The notes: generated by a model not told the origin, from the sequence alone. A DNA stretch of 64,000 bases from Stenotrophomonas sp. SAM-B (GCF_013387485.1 NZ_JABBXB010000002.1:382405-446404); one strand, 5' to 3'. Positions 34,182 to 42,801 are shown, counted from the stretch's first letter. A program made the numbers and translations.

Positions 34182-37100
34182 ATGTTCGGCGCCAGGCTGA
34201 TACGCATAGTGATGTTGTGGTTGCTACTGGTCCCGCTGGGGGTGTTCGCCTCCCCCAAGGCGCCGGCTGCGCCGCCGCTGGCATTGGAAACGCAGGAACG
34301 CGCCTGGCTGCAGGCACATCCGCGGATCGTGCTGGGTACCGCCGGGCTGAGTTGGGCGCCGTTCGAGTACCAGGAGGGCGGCCAGCTGAAAGGCCTGGGC
34401 ATCGACTACCTGCAGGCGCTGGCACCGAGCCTGGGGGTGGAGGTCACGGTCAAGGTCTATCCAGACCTGGCCACGCTGATCAAGGCGACCTGCGCCGGCG
34501 AGGTCGATGTGATCATGAATGTCGCGCTGACCGCCGCGCGCACCCGCTGCATGGTGTTCACCGATCCCTACGCCGAGGTTCCGGTGGCGCTGGTCGGGCG
34601 CAGGCACGACCAGCGGGTGGTGCAGGACCCCGACATGAAGCACCTGCGCCTGGTCACGGAGCAGGATTTCCCGACCGCTGCGATGGCGCGCGTGCGCTAC
34701 GTCGATGCCCAGCATGTGGTCGCAGCCACGACCGACGAAGCGCTGGGCATGGTGGCCGACGGCCGTGCCGACGCGTACCTGGGCAACCCGTATGTGGCGT
34801 CCGCGTTCATGGATGCGCATCGCCAGTACGGATTGAGCCTGGTCCGCCAAAGCGATCTGCCGTTGGACAGCCTGCATTTTGCGGTGCCCAACGCGAAGCA
34901 GCCGCTAGCCGAGGCGCTGGACCGGGCCTTGGCACAGCTCCCCGAGAGCGAACGTCTCGCGATCCGCACCCGCTGGCTGCCGGCATTGGACTGGGGACGG
35001 CAGGGCCGTCCGTTGCTGAGTGCGCGCGAGACCGCGGCCCTGGCCCAACCGGTACGGATGGGATTCGCCCCGAATGCCGCCCCGATTTCGTTCCTGGATG
35101 CGGCTGGCTCGCCCAGTGGTCTGGCCGAGGACTATCTGGCGCGCTTCCGTGCCTTGGGCGCCACCTTGAACATGGTGCCGGTGGCGGACTGGCGTGATAT
35201 CCGCGACAAGATGCGCGATGGCGAGGTCGATGCGGTCATGGGCGTTCCCGACGACAGCATCGCCGCGGGCAAGGGATGGGTGTTCAGCCGTCCGTTCCTG
35301 ACGGTTGCCAATGTGATCGTGACCCGTCGCGACGGCGAAGTCGTGCTGGAGATGCGCGATCTGAACGATCTGCGGGTGGTCCTGAGTGACCGTGAGCGCC
35401 TGGAGCCCCACCTGCTGGCGCAGGCCCCGCGCGCGCGCGTCCTGGGGGCACGCGGTGCCGAGCAGGCGATGGAGATGGTGCAGGCTGGCACGGTCGATGC
35501 CTACATCGGCAATCTGGCGATCATCGACCGGTGGCTGCGGGAACGCCACAGCGGCGACCTCCAGATCGCGGCGCCGACCGGCCTGGAAGACCGGCTGGCG
35601 CTGGCCGTGCGTGAAAAGTACGCTCCCTTGGTGAGCAGCTTTGATCGCATGCTGATGGCCATGCCGCCGCGTGATCGTGAGGCCATCCGCAGTGACTGGC
35701 TCGCGGTGGAGTACCGCAGTGGGCTGGACTGGCGCCGGCTGCTGCGGTGGCTCGCGCCTCTGCTGATGGTGCTGGTCACGGCCGTGGTGGTGCATGGGGT
35801 GGGGCACTGGCGCCTGCGCCGCGAAGTACGCGAGCGCCGCCGGGTGGAGCAGCGCCTGGACGAGGTGACCGACAACCTTCCGGCCGTGGTCTATCAGTTC
35901 CAGCAGGATGCGAAGGGGGAGCTCTCGTTCCCCTTCATCGTCGGCGACATGAGGGCGCTGTTCGGCATTGACGCGGCGCAGGCCATGCGTGACGAGCGCG
36001 ATCTGTTCGCCCGCGTGCATCCGGAGGACCAGGCTGCGCTGCAGGCGTTGCTGGCGGACGCGGCCCGTGACTTCCTGCCCATCGACACGCAGTTCCGCAC
36101 GCAGGGGCTCGCCGGTTGGCGCTGGGTCCGCTCGCGCGGCACGCCGTACCGTGCCGATGATGGCAGCACCCGCTGGAGCGGTTACTGGATTGACATCACC
36201 GAGGCGCAGGCACAATCCCAGGCACTGGCGCAGGCCACGGCCACCGCCGAGCGCGCCACCGCAGCCAAGGCCGAGTTCCTGGCCACCATGAGCCACGAGA
36301 TCCGCACGCCGATGAGCGCGGTGCTGGGCATGCTGGAGGTGCTGGAGAGCGCCGGGCTGACCCCGCCACAGCGGGAGGTGCTGACGGTGATCGAGGGGTC
36401 GGCCAGCATGCTGCGGCAGATCCTGGACGACATCCTCGATCTTTCCAGGATCGAGGCGGGGGGGCTGCAGCTTGCCCCGGTGCCAACCGACCTTCGCGCC
36501 ACCGTGCGTAATGTGCATGCGTTGCTGGCGCCGCAGGCGCAGGCCAAGGGACTGCAGTTCCAGTGCGAGATCGACCCGGGCGTTGCAGGGTGTGTCCTCG
36601 TGGATGGGTTGCGCCTGCGGCAGGTGCTGTTCAACCTGCTGAGCAATGCGATCAAGTTCACCGCGCAGGGTGCGGTGCACGCCCGCGTGGCGTTGCTCCG
36701 CGGGGACGCGGGGCAGCAGGAGCTGCGGATTTCCATTGCAGATACCGGGATCGGTATCTCACCGGAGGCGCAGCAGCACCTGTTCCGTCCGTTCAATCAG
36801 GCCGACCCCCACATCAGTCAACGCTATGGCGGGACGGGGCTGGGGTTGGCCATCACGCGCCGTTTGGTGGAGGCGATGCAGGGCAGTGTGCAGTTGGAGA
36901 GCACACCGGGGAGGGGTACGCAGGTGCATGTGCAGCTGGTGGTGCCGGTGGTGGCGTCGCCGGATGAGCCTGCGGTCGGCGCTGCACAGCATGCTGCGGC
37001 CGAGACCCGGTTCTCGGCAGGCCAACGCGTGCTGGTGGTCGAAGACCATCCCACCAACCAGGCGCTGATGCGCTGGCGGCTGCAGCAGCTGGGGTTGGAT

Positions 37101-37790
37101 TTCGTGATCGCCGCTGAAGGGGAGGCTGCGTTGCATGCACTGGAGTCCCAGGCGTTCGACGTGGTGATCACCGACTGCCGCATGCCTGGCATGGATGGCT
37201 ATGCCTTCAGCGAAGCGCTGCGGGAACGCGAGCGTGCACGCGGCAGTGCGCGGTTGCCGGTCATCGCACTGACCGCCAATGCCAGTGCGGAAGAGAGCGA
37301 ACGCTGCTACCGCGCCGGCATGGACGACGTGTTGACCAAGCCGGTATCGCTGGATCAATTGTGCGTGGCACTCCAGCGTTGGCTTGTCGTGGCGGCTGGC
37401 GCCGACGATGGTCCTGGCCCAGGAGATCCGACACCCGTAAGCGCCCCGTTGGACTGGGCCAGCGACCTGCCGACGACCGAGGCATTGCAGGCGCGATTCG
37501 GCACCGCGGACCTCGCCGCACGGATCGCCGCGACCCTGGATGAAGCGCTGGGCGTCGATCTGCATAATCTCGAGTCAGCGCTGGCCAGCGGCGACGCGCA
37601 GATGGCGTGCGACGCGCTGCATCGCATGGCGGGGGGCACGGGTGCGGCGGACACGCCGGCGATCGCACTTCACCTGCGCGACCTGAGTGTCGCCGTGGAA
37701 CGGGAGGGGATCGCGCCCCATCAAGGGGCCATCGAACAGGTGCAGCGCGTGATGACGGCCTATCGCCGGGCCGTCGCGGCCATACGCTGA
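34182..37790 (+). CDS. BvgS/EvgS-type hybrid sensor kinase, 1202 aa
   Basis: Unorthodox multi-step phosphorelay kinase. A signal peptide (1-24) is followed by two periplasmic Venus-flytrap (SBP_bac_3) domains at about 40-265 and 285-510 and a transmembrane helix at about 521-545. Next come a PAS domain (about 570-675), a dimerisation domain with His705 in ATMSHEIRTPM, and an ATPase domain with NLLSNAIKF, DTGIGISPE and GGTGLGLAI. A receiver domain carries Asp998 in ITDCRMPGMDG, and a C-terminal HPt domain carries His1147 in ALHRMAGG. The gene is convergent with the LuxR-type regulator at 37792-38538, with only one base between the stops; that regulator is the likely final acceptor. Two flytrap domains suggest sensing of small periplasmic solutes or pH/redox, as in BvgS. 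Confidence 0.92.
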   Translation: MFGARLIRIVMLWLLLVPLGVFASPKAPAAPPLALETQERAWLQAHPRIVLGTAGLSWAPFEYQEGGQLKGLGIDYLQALAPSLGVEVTVKVYPDLATLIKATCAGEVDVIMNVALTAARTRCMVFTDPYAEVPVALVGRRHDQRVVQDPDMKHLRLVTEQDFPTAAMARVRYVDAQHVVAATTDEALGMVADGRADAYLGNPYVASAFMDAHRQYGLSLVRQSDLPLDSLHFAVPNAKQPLAEALDRALAQLPESERLAIRTRWLPALDWGRQGRPLLSARETAALAQPVRMGFAPNAAPISFLDAAGSPSGLAEDYLARFRALGATLNMVPVADWRDIRDKMRDGEVDAVMGVPDDSIAAGKGWVFSRPFLTVANVIVTRRDGEVVLEMRDLNDLRVVLSDRERLEPHLLAQAPRARVLGARGAEQAMEMVQAGTVDAYIGNLAIIDRWLRERHSGDLQIAAPTGLEDRLALAVREKYAPLVSSFDRMLMAMPPRDREAIRSDWLAVEYRSGLDWRRLLRWLAPLLMVLVTAVVVHGVGHWRLRREVRERRRVEQRLDEVTDNLPAVVYQFQQDAKGELSFPFIVGDMRALFGIDAAQAMRDERDLFARVHPEDQAALQALLADAARDFLPIDTQFRTQGLAGWRWVRSRGTPYRADDGSTRWSGYWIDITEAQAQSQALAQATATAERATAAKAEFLATMSHEIRTPMSAVLGMLEVLESAGLTPPQREVLTVIEGSASMLRQILDDILDLSRIEAGGLQLAPVPTDLRATVRNVHALLAPQAQAKGLQFQCEIDPGVAGCVLVDGLRLRQVLFNLLSNAIKFTAQGAVHARVALLRGDAGQQELRISIADTGIGISPEAQQHLFRPFNQADPHISQRYGGTGLGLAITRRLVEAMQGSVQLESTPGRGTQVHVQLVVPVVASPDEPAVGAAQHAAAETRFSAGQRVLVVEDHPTNQALMRWRLQQLGLDFVIAAEGEAALHALESQAFDVVITDCRMPGMDGYAFSEALRERERARGSARLPVIALTANASAEESERCYRAGMDDVLTKPVSLDQLCVALQRWLVVAAGADDGPGPGDPTPVSAPLDWASDLPTTEALQARFGTADLAARIAATLDEALGVDLHNLESALASGDAQMACDALHRMAGGTGAADTPAIALHLRDLSVAVEREGIAPHQGAIEQVQRVMTAYRRAVAAIR

Positions 37791-37791
37791 A

Positions 37792-38538
37792 TCAAGCGTC
37801 CAGGTTGAGTTCGCACGCGCTGCAGAAGGTCACATTTTCCACGTGCACATGCGCAGGCAGCCGCAGGTGGGTGACCTCGGTGGTCATCGGCAGACGGGGT
37901 GCGGGAACCAGGCCGTGCTCGTAGGCATAGGCGAACAGTTCTGCTTCCGTGGAAAGGCCGAGTTTGTCCATCGCCATGCTGCGCTGGCGGCTGATCGTGC
38001 TGACGGTTCGCCCAAGCTGCGCCGCGATCTGCGTCACCGATGATCCGGACACATACAGACGCAGCACTTCCATTTCCTTGGGTGACAGCGCAACACCCGA
38101 GCACGGCAGGCCGGGAACATCCATTTCCATGGCATGGCGCAGGCTCTGGCTGACGTAGGTCATTCCGGCCCGCACGTCCCGCAGTGCATCGGGGATCAGA
38201 TCCATGGGCGCACTCTTGTCGATGATGGCGCGAATGCCCAGCTGCATCGCGATGCGCAGCGAGGGAATGTTGTTGAACATCGTAAAAAGCGCGACAGGCA
38301 GCGCGGGGTATCTGCGTCGGATCATCGACAGCATCGCGTGGCCGTCGGGCGAGGTCGTGCAGGGCATGGCGAAATCCGTGATCAACAGGTCCACCGGTGT
38401 CCGTTCCAGAGCGAACGCAAGGGATTCGGGGCTGTCGACCTCTGCCACGATTCGATAGTCGCCTTGCCGTTCCAGGATGGCGCGCAGGCCAAGGCGGACC
38501 ACGGGGTGGTCATCCGCAATGATGAGGCGGGTATTCAT
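37792..38538 (-). CDS. LuxR/RcsB-type response regulator, 248 aa
   Basis: The receiver domain has ADDHP at 8-12 and Asp55 in LITDFAMP, with DKSAP as the lysine loop. The C-terminal LuxR helix-turn-helix has LSPKEMEVLRLYVSG and TVSTISRQ, the same recognition stretch as in the regulator at 7643. A C-terminal extension of about 40 residues after the helix-turn-helix holds two cysteines (FCSACEL). The ATG at 38538 begins MNTRLIIADDHP; an in-frame ATG five codons upstream (38553) is possible. It faces the BvgS-type kinase tail to tail, an arrangement that still suggests a cognate pair. Confidence 0.88.
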   Translation of the reverse strand: MNTRLIIADDHPVVRLGLRAILERQGDYRIVAEVDSPESLAFALERTPVDLLITDFAMPCTTSPDGHAMLSMIRRRYPALPVALFTMFNNIPSLRIAMQLGIRAIIDKSAPMDLIPDALRDVRAGMTYVSQSLRHAMEMDVPGLPCSGVALSPKEMEVLRLYVSGSSVTQIAAQLGRTVSTISRQRSMAMDKLGLSTEAELFAYAYEHGLVPAPRLPMTTEVTHLRLPAHVHVENVTFCSACELNLDA

Positions 38539-39065
38539 GATGTCGAAGTCCATTTGAAGTAGCGCGGCGCGCATCTGGGAGGACGCCGCGCAGGGCGTCA
38601 TGAAAACGTTTCCATACAGTGTGGGCCGTCATCCATCAGCCTCCAAGGCAATGTTCTGGATTGCCACCGCGGCACTGATTGGATAGTGGTTGATCGCGTC
38701 AATAGGGTCATGACCGCGTACGGGAGGCGCATCTGCCCCATTCCCGTGCGGCGCTACTGCCACTAGCGCCCCCGTTGATGCGTGCCTGCCTTTGCTGGAT
38801 CAGCGCTACATCAGCCGGTGTGAAGGTCGCGTCATCTCTTGGTTGCCTGCCATTCAGGTGTCGCGCGGACTTCGCCGCGTTGCAGCAGAGTCCGCGCTTT
38901 CCGCTCCTGCAACACCATGTGGTTACAGTTGCAAGGAATTGCAAAGTGCTGTTTTGAAAGGAGTTTTGCAAATTCTTGCATGGCTCGGGCCGGAGCCCGG
39001 TGGTCTCATGTTCGGCACGTGGACAGCGCCAATAGTCCACCTCTCCTGAACTTCAAGGACCTCTC
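38539..39065. other. Divergent intergenic region between a regulator and a pilin gene
   Basis: About 530 bases without a supported gene. The last 140 bases are unusually A/T-rich for this genome and contain four TTGCA boxes between 38929 and 38983, the last two forming the dyad TGCAA-ATTC-TTGCA inside motif copy E. Promoters for the minus-strand regulator and the plus-strand pilin operon should lie here. Confidence 0.5.
38965..38983 (+). promoter_or_regulatory. Copy E of the 19-base shared upstream motif (exact consensus)
   Basis: TTTGCAAATTCTTGCATGG matches the consensus at all defined positions and contains the dyad TGCAA-N4-TTGCA. It lies 82 bases before the pilin ATG. Two further TTGCAA boxes lie upstream at about 38929 and 38938. 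Confidence 0.62.
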
Positions 39066-39506
39066 ATGAAACGCTCGATCCAACCGCGTCACCTGTCCAC
39101 CCGCCAAGGCGGCTTCAGCCTCATCGAACTGATGATCGTCGTCGCGATCATCGCCATTCTCGCTGCGATCGCGATGCCGCAATATCAGAACTACGTCGCC
39201 AAATCGCAGACCGCGGCAGCACTGGCGGAGATCACCCCGGGGAAGGTCGGCGTGGAAACCATCTATGCCGAGGGCGGCGCACTCGCCACGACCCCGGCCG
39301 CCCTCGGTCTGCCAGCGACCACACCTCGCTGCACCAACATCACCCCGACGATGGCAGCAAACGGCGCGGCGACGCTGACCTGCGCGATGCGGGTTGCCGG
39401 CTTGGTTGAAGGCAATCTGGTGTGGTCGCGCAACGACGATGGTGTGTGGACCTGCAGCACCACCATGGCGCGAACGGATTTGGTGCCCGCCATCTGCCGC
39501 GCCTGA
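39066..39506 (+). CDS. Type IV pilin-like protein, 146 aa
   Basis: The prepilin leader is 16 residues ending QGG, then [21 protein letters not shown] with Glu at +5. The globular part has four cysteines (PRC, LTC, WTC and the C-terminal AICRA). It resembles the pilins at 31519 and 32046 in size and in the GK-x-GVET segment after the helix, but with a different tail. It is the first gene of a cluster in one direction that includes an MglA-like GTPase and two roadblock proteins, so it may be a pilin dedicated to or controlled by that module. The gap to the next gene is 111 bases. Confidence 0.85.
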   Translation: MKRSIQPRHLSTRQGGFSLIELMIVVAIIAILAAIAMPQYQNYVAKSQTAAALAEITPGKVGVETIYAEGGALATTPAALGLPATTPRCTNITPTMAANGAATLTCAMRVAGLVEGNLVWSRNDDGVWTCSTTMARTDLVPAICRA

Positions 39507-39617
39507 TCCGCCTGGCGCACCCGGGTCCGGTGCCGAGCTCGCCTTGTGCGTGTCGGAGGTGCCGGGCTCGCCCTCCTGCACCGCGTTCCGGTGCCGCATC
39601 GACCCAGCCAGGCAACC

Positions 39618-40301
39618 ATGACCCGCTTTCGCCGCCTTCCTTTCAGCCTTGCTGAGCCTGTTGCGCCTGCCCCGGCGCCAACCGGCTTCGTGGAGCAGTT
39701 GAATCATCGCCTGAGCGTGGGTGCGCTGCTGCACCAGCGGTTGCAGTACGCGGCGGTCAGCCTGGGCGGGGAAACGCTGTGCTGGTTGGACCTGCAAAAC
39801 GGTCGCGTGCTGGTGGCTGAGCCGGCAGAGACGATGATGGTGCGGCTGCAGGTGGCGATGTCTGCGCAGCTATCCAGCCTGGCCTTCTCGGCGCTGGATC
39901 CGGATGCGTTCGAGCGACAGGCGCAGTACACCCGCGCCGCGCCGTTGCGACCGACGCTGTGGCAGGCAGGGTTGAACGCCTGCACGGCCAACGCGCCGCT
40001 GCCGCCGCTGACTGCCCAGAGCAGCCTGCAGCTGCGCCGCTGGCCGGACTTCCGGGTGCTCGCACATCGCCACGGCGACTTCCGCATCTGCGCATTGTTG
40101 ATCAAGCGTGCCATGGACGTGGAAGCCTGCAGCCTGGCCTTGAGCCTGCCGCGCGCAGAAGTGCAGTCGTTCTTCAATGCCGCCTACCTCAGCGGCTATG
40201 CCTACCTGGTGCAGACCCAGACCCAGCCGGTGCTGCGCCAGAGCAGCGGGCGCGGACTGGTCCAACTGTGGCGGGACGTTCGCGCCCGCTGGAGTGCTTG
40301 A
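39618..40301 (+). CDS. Unknown protein of the GTPase-roadblock operon, 227 aa
   Basis: Cytoplasmic by appearance, with no signal peptide or membrane helix. A proline-rich start (residues 10-25) is followed by a mixed alpha/beta region and a C-terminal part rich in Leu, Arg and Gln. I recognise no family. The ATG at 39618 has AGG a few bases upstream; an in-frame start at 39546 would add 24 residues of low quality. Its stop overlaps the start of the GTPase gene (TGATG around 40299-40303), which implies tightly coupled production. A role as effector, scaffold or regulator of the GTPase is inferred only from position. AlphaFold-type modelling would be informative because homology is not evident by eye. 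Confidence 0.7.
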   Translation: MTRFRRLPFSLAEPVAPAPAPTGFVEQLNHRLSVGALLHQRLQYAAVSLGGETLCWLDLQNGRVLVAEPAETMMVRLQVAMSAQLSSLAFSALDPDAFERQAQYTRAAPLRPTLWQAGLNACTANAPLPPLTAQSSLQLRRWPDFRVLAHRHGDFRICALLIKRAMDVEACSLALSLPRAEVQSFFNAAYLSGYAYLVQTQTQPVLRQSSGRGLVQLWRDVRARWSA

Positions 40302-40849
40302 TGATGCGTGAGTACAAGATTGTCGTGCTGGGGCCGATGGGCGCAGGCAAATCGACCCTGGTGCAGGCCCTGGCCCAAGGCCGTGCGGTAAGCACCGAGG
40401 TCTGCAACACCGACCCGGACATCGACAAGCCGCTGACGACGGTCGCGATGGATTACGGCGATATCGATCTGCCCGGTGGCAGCCGGCTGCGCCTGTATGG
40501 CACACCGGGCCAGATCCGCTTCGCCTTCCTGTGGCCGATCCTGCTGGAAGGGGCGAGCGGGGCGATCCTGCTGGTGAACGCCAGCGAGGGTGAGCCGGCG
40601 GCACAGGTCAGTGCGCATCTGGAAGCACTGGAGCACTACAGCGCGCACCTGCCGGTGGTGATCTGCCTGACCCGGCTGGACTCGGCCTCGGCGGAACATG
40701 TCGCGGCGTGCGAGGCGTGGCTGCACGCCTACCCGGAGCCGCTACCGGCGCTGGCGCTGGATCCGCGCGATCCACAGCAGGTGCTGACCGTAATGGATGT
40801 ACTGATGAGCCAGATCGAATGCCTGGCCTTGGTGGAAGACGATGCATAG
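40301..40849 (+). CDS. MglA-like small GTPase, 182 aa
   Basis: Ras-like bacterial GTPase. The Walker A/G1 is GPMGAGKST near residues 10-18. The G2 threonine may be in DKPLTTVAMDYG. The G3 equivalent is LYGTPGQIRF, where the usual Asp is absent, as in MglA-type and COG2229 proteins. The G4 box is CLTRLD instead of N/TKxD, so the Lys is replaced by Arg. MglA-family GTPases mark a cell pole and control type IV pilus motility together with roadblock proteins such as MglB, which act as activators. Two such proteins follow directly. Two consecutive ATGs (40301 and 40304) are possible starts. The gene overlaps both neighbours by a few bases. Confidence 0.85.
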   Translation: MMREYKIVVLGPMGAGKSTLVQALAQGRAVSTEVCNTDPDIDKPLTTVAMDYGDIDLPGGSRLRLYGTPGQIRFAFLWPILLEGASGAILLVNASEGEPAAQVSAHLEALEHYSAHLPVVICLTRLDSASAEHVAACEAWLHAYPEPLPALALDPRDPQQVLTVMDVLMSQIECLALVEDDA

Positions 40850-41261
40850 CGCCGCGGTGATTCCCTTGCGTAACCCGCCCAACCCGCTACTGGAGCAGCA
40901 TCTGAACAGCCTGGTGGCTGCGGTGGACGGCCTGTCCGGCGTCGTGGTGGCCAGTCTCGATGGCTTCGCACTTGCCCAGGTGGGGCGTGCCGACGGTGCT
41001 GCCGAACGGCTGGCGGCCATGACCAGCTCGATGCTGGGCCTGGCCAACGCCCTCGGCCGTGATCTGGATATCGGGGTGCTGGACACGCTGATGCTCGATG
41101 CCGAACACGGCAAGGTGCTGATGCTGACCATTCCCTCGCAGCCCATGCGCGTGCTGATGGCGGCCTGCAACCAGGACTGCGTGATGGGCCAGATTCTGTG
41201 GCATGCAAAACAGACCGTACCTGCCATCGCCATTGCGATGGATACACCTCCCAATTCCTGA
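40842..41261 (+). CDS. Roadblock/LC7-domain protein, 139 aa
   Basis: A single roadblock/LC7 fold: LNSLVAAVDGLSGVVVASLDGFALAQ is the helix-strand-strand start, AAMTSSMLGLANAL the central helix, and VLMLTIPSQPMRVLMAAC the last strands. Roadblock proteins dimerise and bind or activate small GTPases (MglB in Myxococcus and Thermus). The ATG overlaps the GTPase stop by eight bases (40842-40849), so the two are made together and probably form a complex. Confidence 0.85.
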   Translation: MHSAAVIPLRNPPNPLLEQHLNSLVAAVDGLSGVVVASLDGFALAQVGRADGAAERLAAMTSSMLGLANALGRDLDIGVLDTLMLDAEHGKVLMLTIPSQPMRVLMAACNQDCVMGQILWHAKQTVPAIAIAMDTPPNS

Positions 41262-41270
41262 AGACACCCA

Positions 41271-41633
41271 ATGAACAATACGATCGAAAAATCGCTGGCC
41301 ACGCTGATGCAGATCAACGGCGCCCAAGCCGTTGCCCTGGTTGACTATGAAAGCGGCATGCTGCTCGGCGAAGCCGGTTCCGGCGTGGACATGGAACTCG
41401 CCGCTGCCGGCAACACCGAAGTGCTGCGCGCCAAGATGAAGACGGCCGAGGCACTGAACCTCAACGACACCATTGAAGACGTGCTGATCACGCTCGGCCG
41501 CGCGTATCACGTACTGCGACCGGTGGCGGCACGCAAGGGCCTGTTCTTCTACGTCGTGCTCGACCGCCAGAAGGCCAATCTCGCCCTCGCACGCCGCATG
41601 GTGCTGGACGTGGAAGGCGCACTCTCGATCTGA
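41271..41633 (+). CDS. Second roadblock-like protein, 120 aa
   Basis: Short alpha/beta protein with the roadblock-like order: N-terminal helix, strands AQAVALVDYESGMLLGEAG, central helix with LRAKMKTAEAL, and final strands DVLITLGRAYHVLRPV and LFFYVVLDR. It is more diverged than the preceding gene. It begins 9 bases after it and ends the operon. Two different roadblock proteins could form a heterodimer, giving an asymmetric GTPase regulator, as reported for some archaeal and bacterial systems. Function is inferred from context. Confidence 0.72.
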   Translation: MNNTIEKSLATLMQINGAQAVALVDYESGMLLGEAGSGVDMELAAAGNTEVLRAKMKTAEALNLNDTIEDVLITLGRAYHVLRPVAARKGLFFYVVLDRQKANLALARRMVLDVEGALSI

Positions 41634-41746
41634 CAACGGGGCGCACGCGCCCTGCAACGCCTGGGGATGGGGTAGCCGTGGTCGCCGGGGAAGGGCGGTC
41701 ACGGCGTTTTGCTGCGCGGCGCGTGGTGGTTGCCTGACAGGAAGGT

Positions 41747-41995
41747 ATGAACATGAAGCACTCCGGAGCTGCACGGCCAATGGGCGGCGCTCGCCCAATC
41801 GGTGGTATCACCCTGGTGGGACTGATCGCCGTATTGGGCACCTTGGCTGTGAGTCTGGCCATCGCCATTGCGTACTATCAGAATCATGCAACCCGGGCGC
41901 CGGCCAGCGCGGTGTTCACCGAGGTACCCGGTGCCATGAGCGGCGCCGACACGTCACCTCTTGCGCGGCCCTGCAGGCCGCCTCTCTCGCCGTGA
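41747..41995 (+). pseudogene. Pilin remnant joined to the AraC gene
   Basis: The start (ATG at 41747 or 41753, with AGGAAGG just upstream) encodes a prepilin-like leader ending IGG. It is followed by ITLVGLIAVLGTLAVSLAIA and AYYQNHATRA, which mirror the mature N-terminus of pilins, but the invariant Glu at +5 is Gly. The frame ends at 41995. In the next frame, open into the AraC gene, NPTMASPNFDAAGC resembles the [14 protein letters not shown] of the pilin at 39066. The region therefore looks like a pilin gene broken by a frameshift, with its 3' part now leading into the AraC reading frame. Confidence 0.55.
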
Positions 41996-42801
41996 ATCCG
42001 ACAATGGCGTCGCCCAACTTTGACGCGGCAGGGTGTGTTCGCCTTCCCGCGCCCGGTGCCGCTCGCGTCCCCAAGGGCGTCACCACCGCCTGGATGCAGC
42101 TGCGCGGCACGTCGACCGTGCAGTGCCAGGAGGGAACCTTCCTGCTCAGGCGAGGTGACTGGATCCTGCTCGATGGTGCTTCCCAGCCGCGCCTCCAGAC
42201 AGATCATCTCGCAATCTGCATGGGTCTGTGTCTTCCGTCAAGCCACGCCTTTTACCCCGGCCGCGGTCGCATGTGGCGGGACGAGATGCAGATCGCGGTG
42301 CGCCTTTGGCGCCGCACTCGGGTGGTCCCGGATGGCAAGGTCATGGCGCGGGAGGATTTGCGCCCGCTATTCCTCCTGATGGAAGATCTCCAGCGTGATA
42401 TCGGCATCGCAGCGAACCGCTGCCCAGGGCGATCCATCAAGCAGCGGGCCCCACTGATGGCAACGTTGCAGCGGACCCGCCTGTACCTGGAAGGTCACAC
42501 GCTGCTCGACCACAGGGTTGACGATCTGGCCGCGTTCGCGGGACTTCCGGCGCGCTACCTCTCCAGGGTGTTTCATGCCGTCTATGGACTGTCCCCGCTA
42601 TCGTTCGCCGGGTGCGTGCGGTTGGATCACGCTGTGCGCCTGCTTCGCGAGGGAGAGATGACGGTGGACCAGATTGCCGTGACCGTTGGGTACAAGCATC
42701 GTGGGACGCTTCTGTCGGCGCTGCGCGCGCATCTGGGGTTGGGGCGGATGGACAGGATTGAGGATCATGTTCAGCCCATGCAGAGTGCTGGAAAACCATG
42801 A
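41992..42801 (+). CDS. AraC-family transcriptional regulator, 269 aa
   Basis: Paralogue of the regulator at 24251: it shares AWMQLRG, LLRRGDWILL, ICMGLCLPSS, YPGRGRM and MQIAVRLWRR in the N-terminal domain. The C-terminal AraC helix-turn-helix has VDDLAAFAGLPARYLSRVF and VDQIAVTVGYKHRGTLLSAL. The start is uncertain: GTG at 41992 or ATG at 42004, neither with a good ribosome site. The first 25 residues look derived from the broken pilin upstream rather than from the AraC family, whose paralogue has a longer, different N-terminus. The regulator may thus be N-terminally altered but still able to bind DNA. Its targets are unknown; the adjacent pilin and GTPase operon is the obvious suggestion. 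Confidence 0.78.
   Translation: MNPTMASPNFDAAGCVRLPAPGAARVPKGVTTAWMQLRGTSTVQCQEGTFLLRRGDWILLDGASQPRLQTDHLAICMGLCLPSSHAFYPGRGRMWRDEMQIAVRLWRRTRVVPDGKVMAREDLRPLFLLMEDLQRDIGIAANRCPGRSIKQRAPLMATLQRTRLYLEGHTLLDHRVDDLAAFAGLPARYLSRVFHAVYGLSPLSFAGCVRLDHAVRLLREGEMTVDQIAVTVGYKHRGTLLSALRAHLGLGRMDRIEDHVQPMQSAGKP

Noticed and set aside
38625-38640. A TGTATGG on the minus strand before the regulator at 37792-38538 as another motif copy
   Set aside because: Only the 7-base core matches; none of the upstream positions (the TTT, A and TT elements) agree.
31161-39065. Sigma-54 promoters before the pilin genes
   Set aside because: TTGCAT in the shared motif resembles a -12 element, but in none of the copies is there a GG at the required -24 distance, so the match is only partial.
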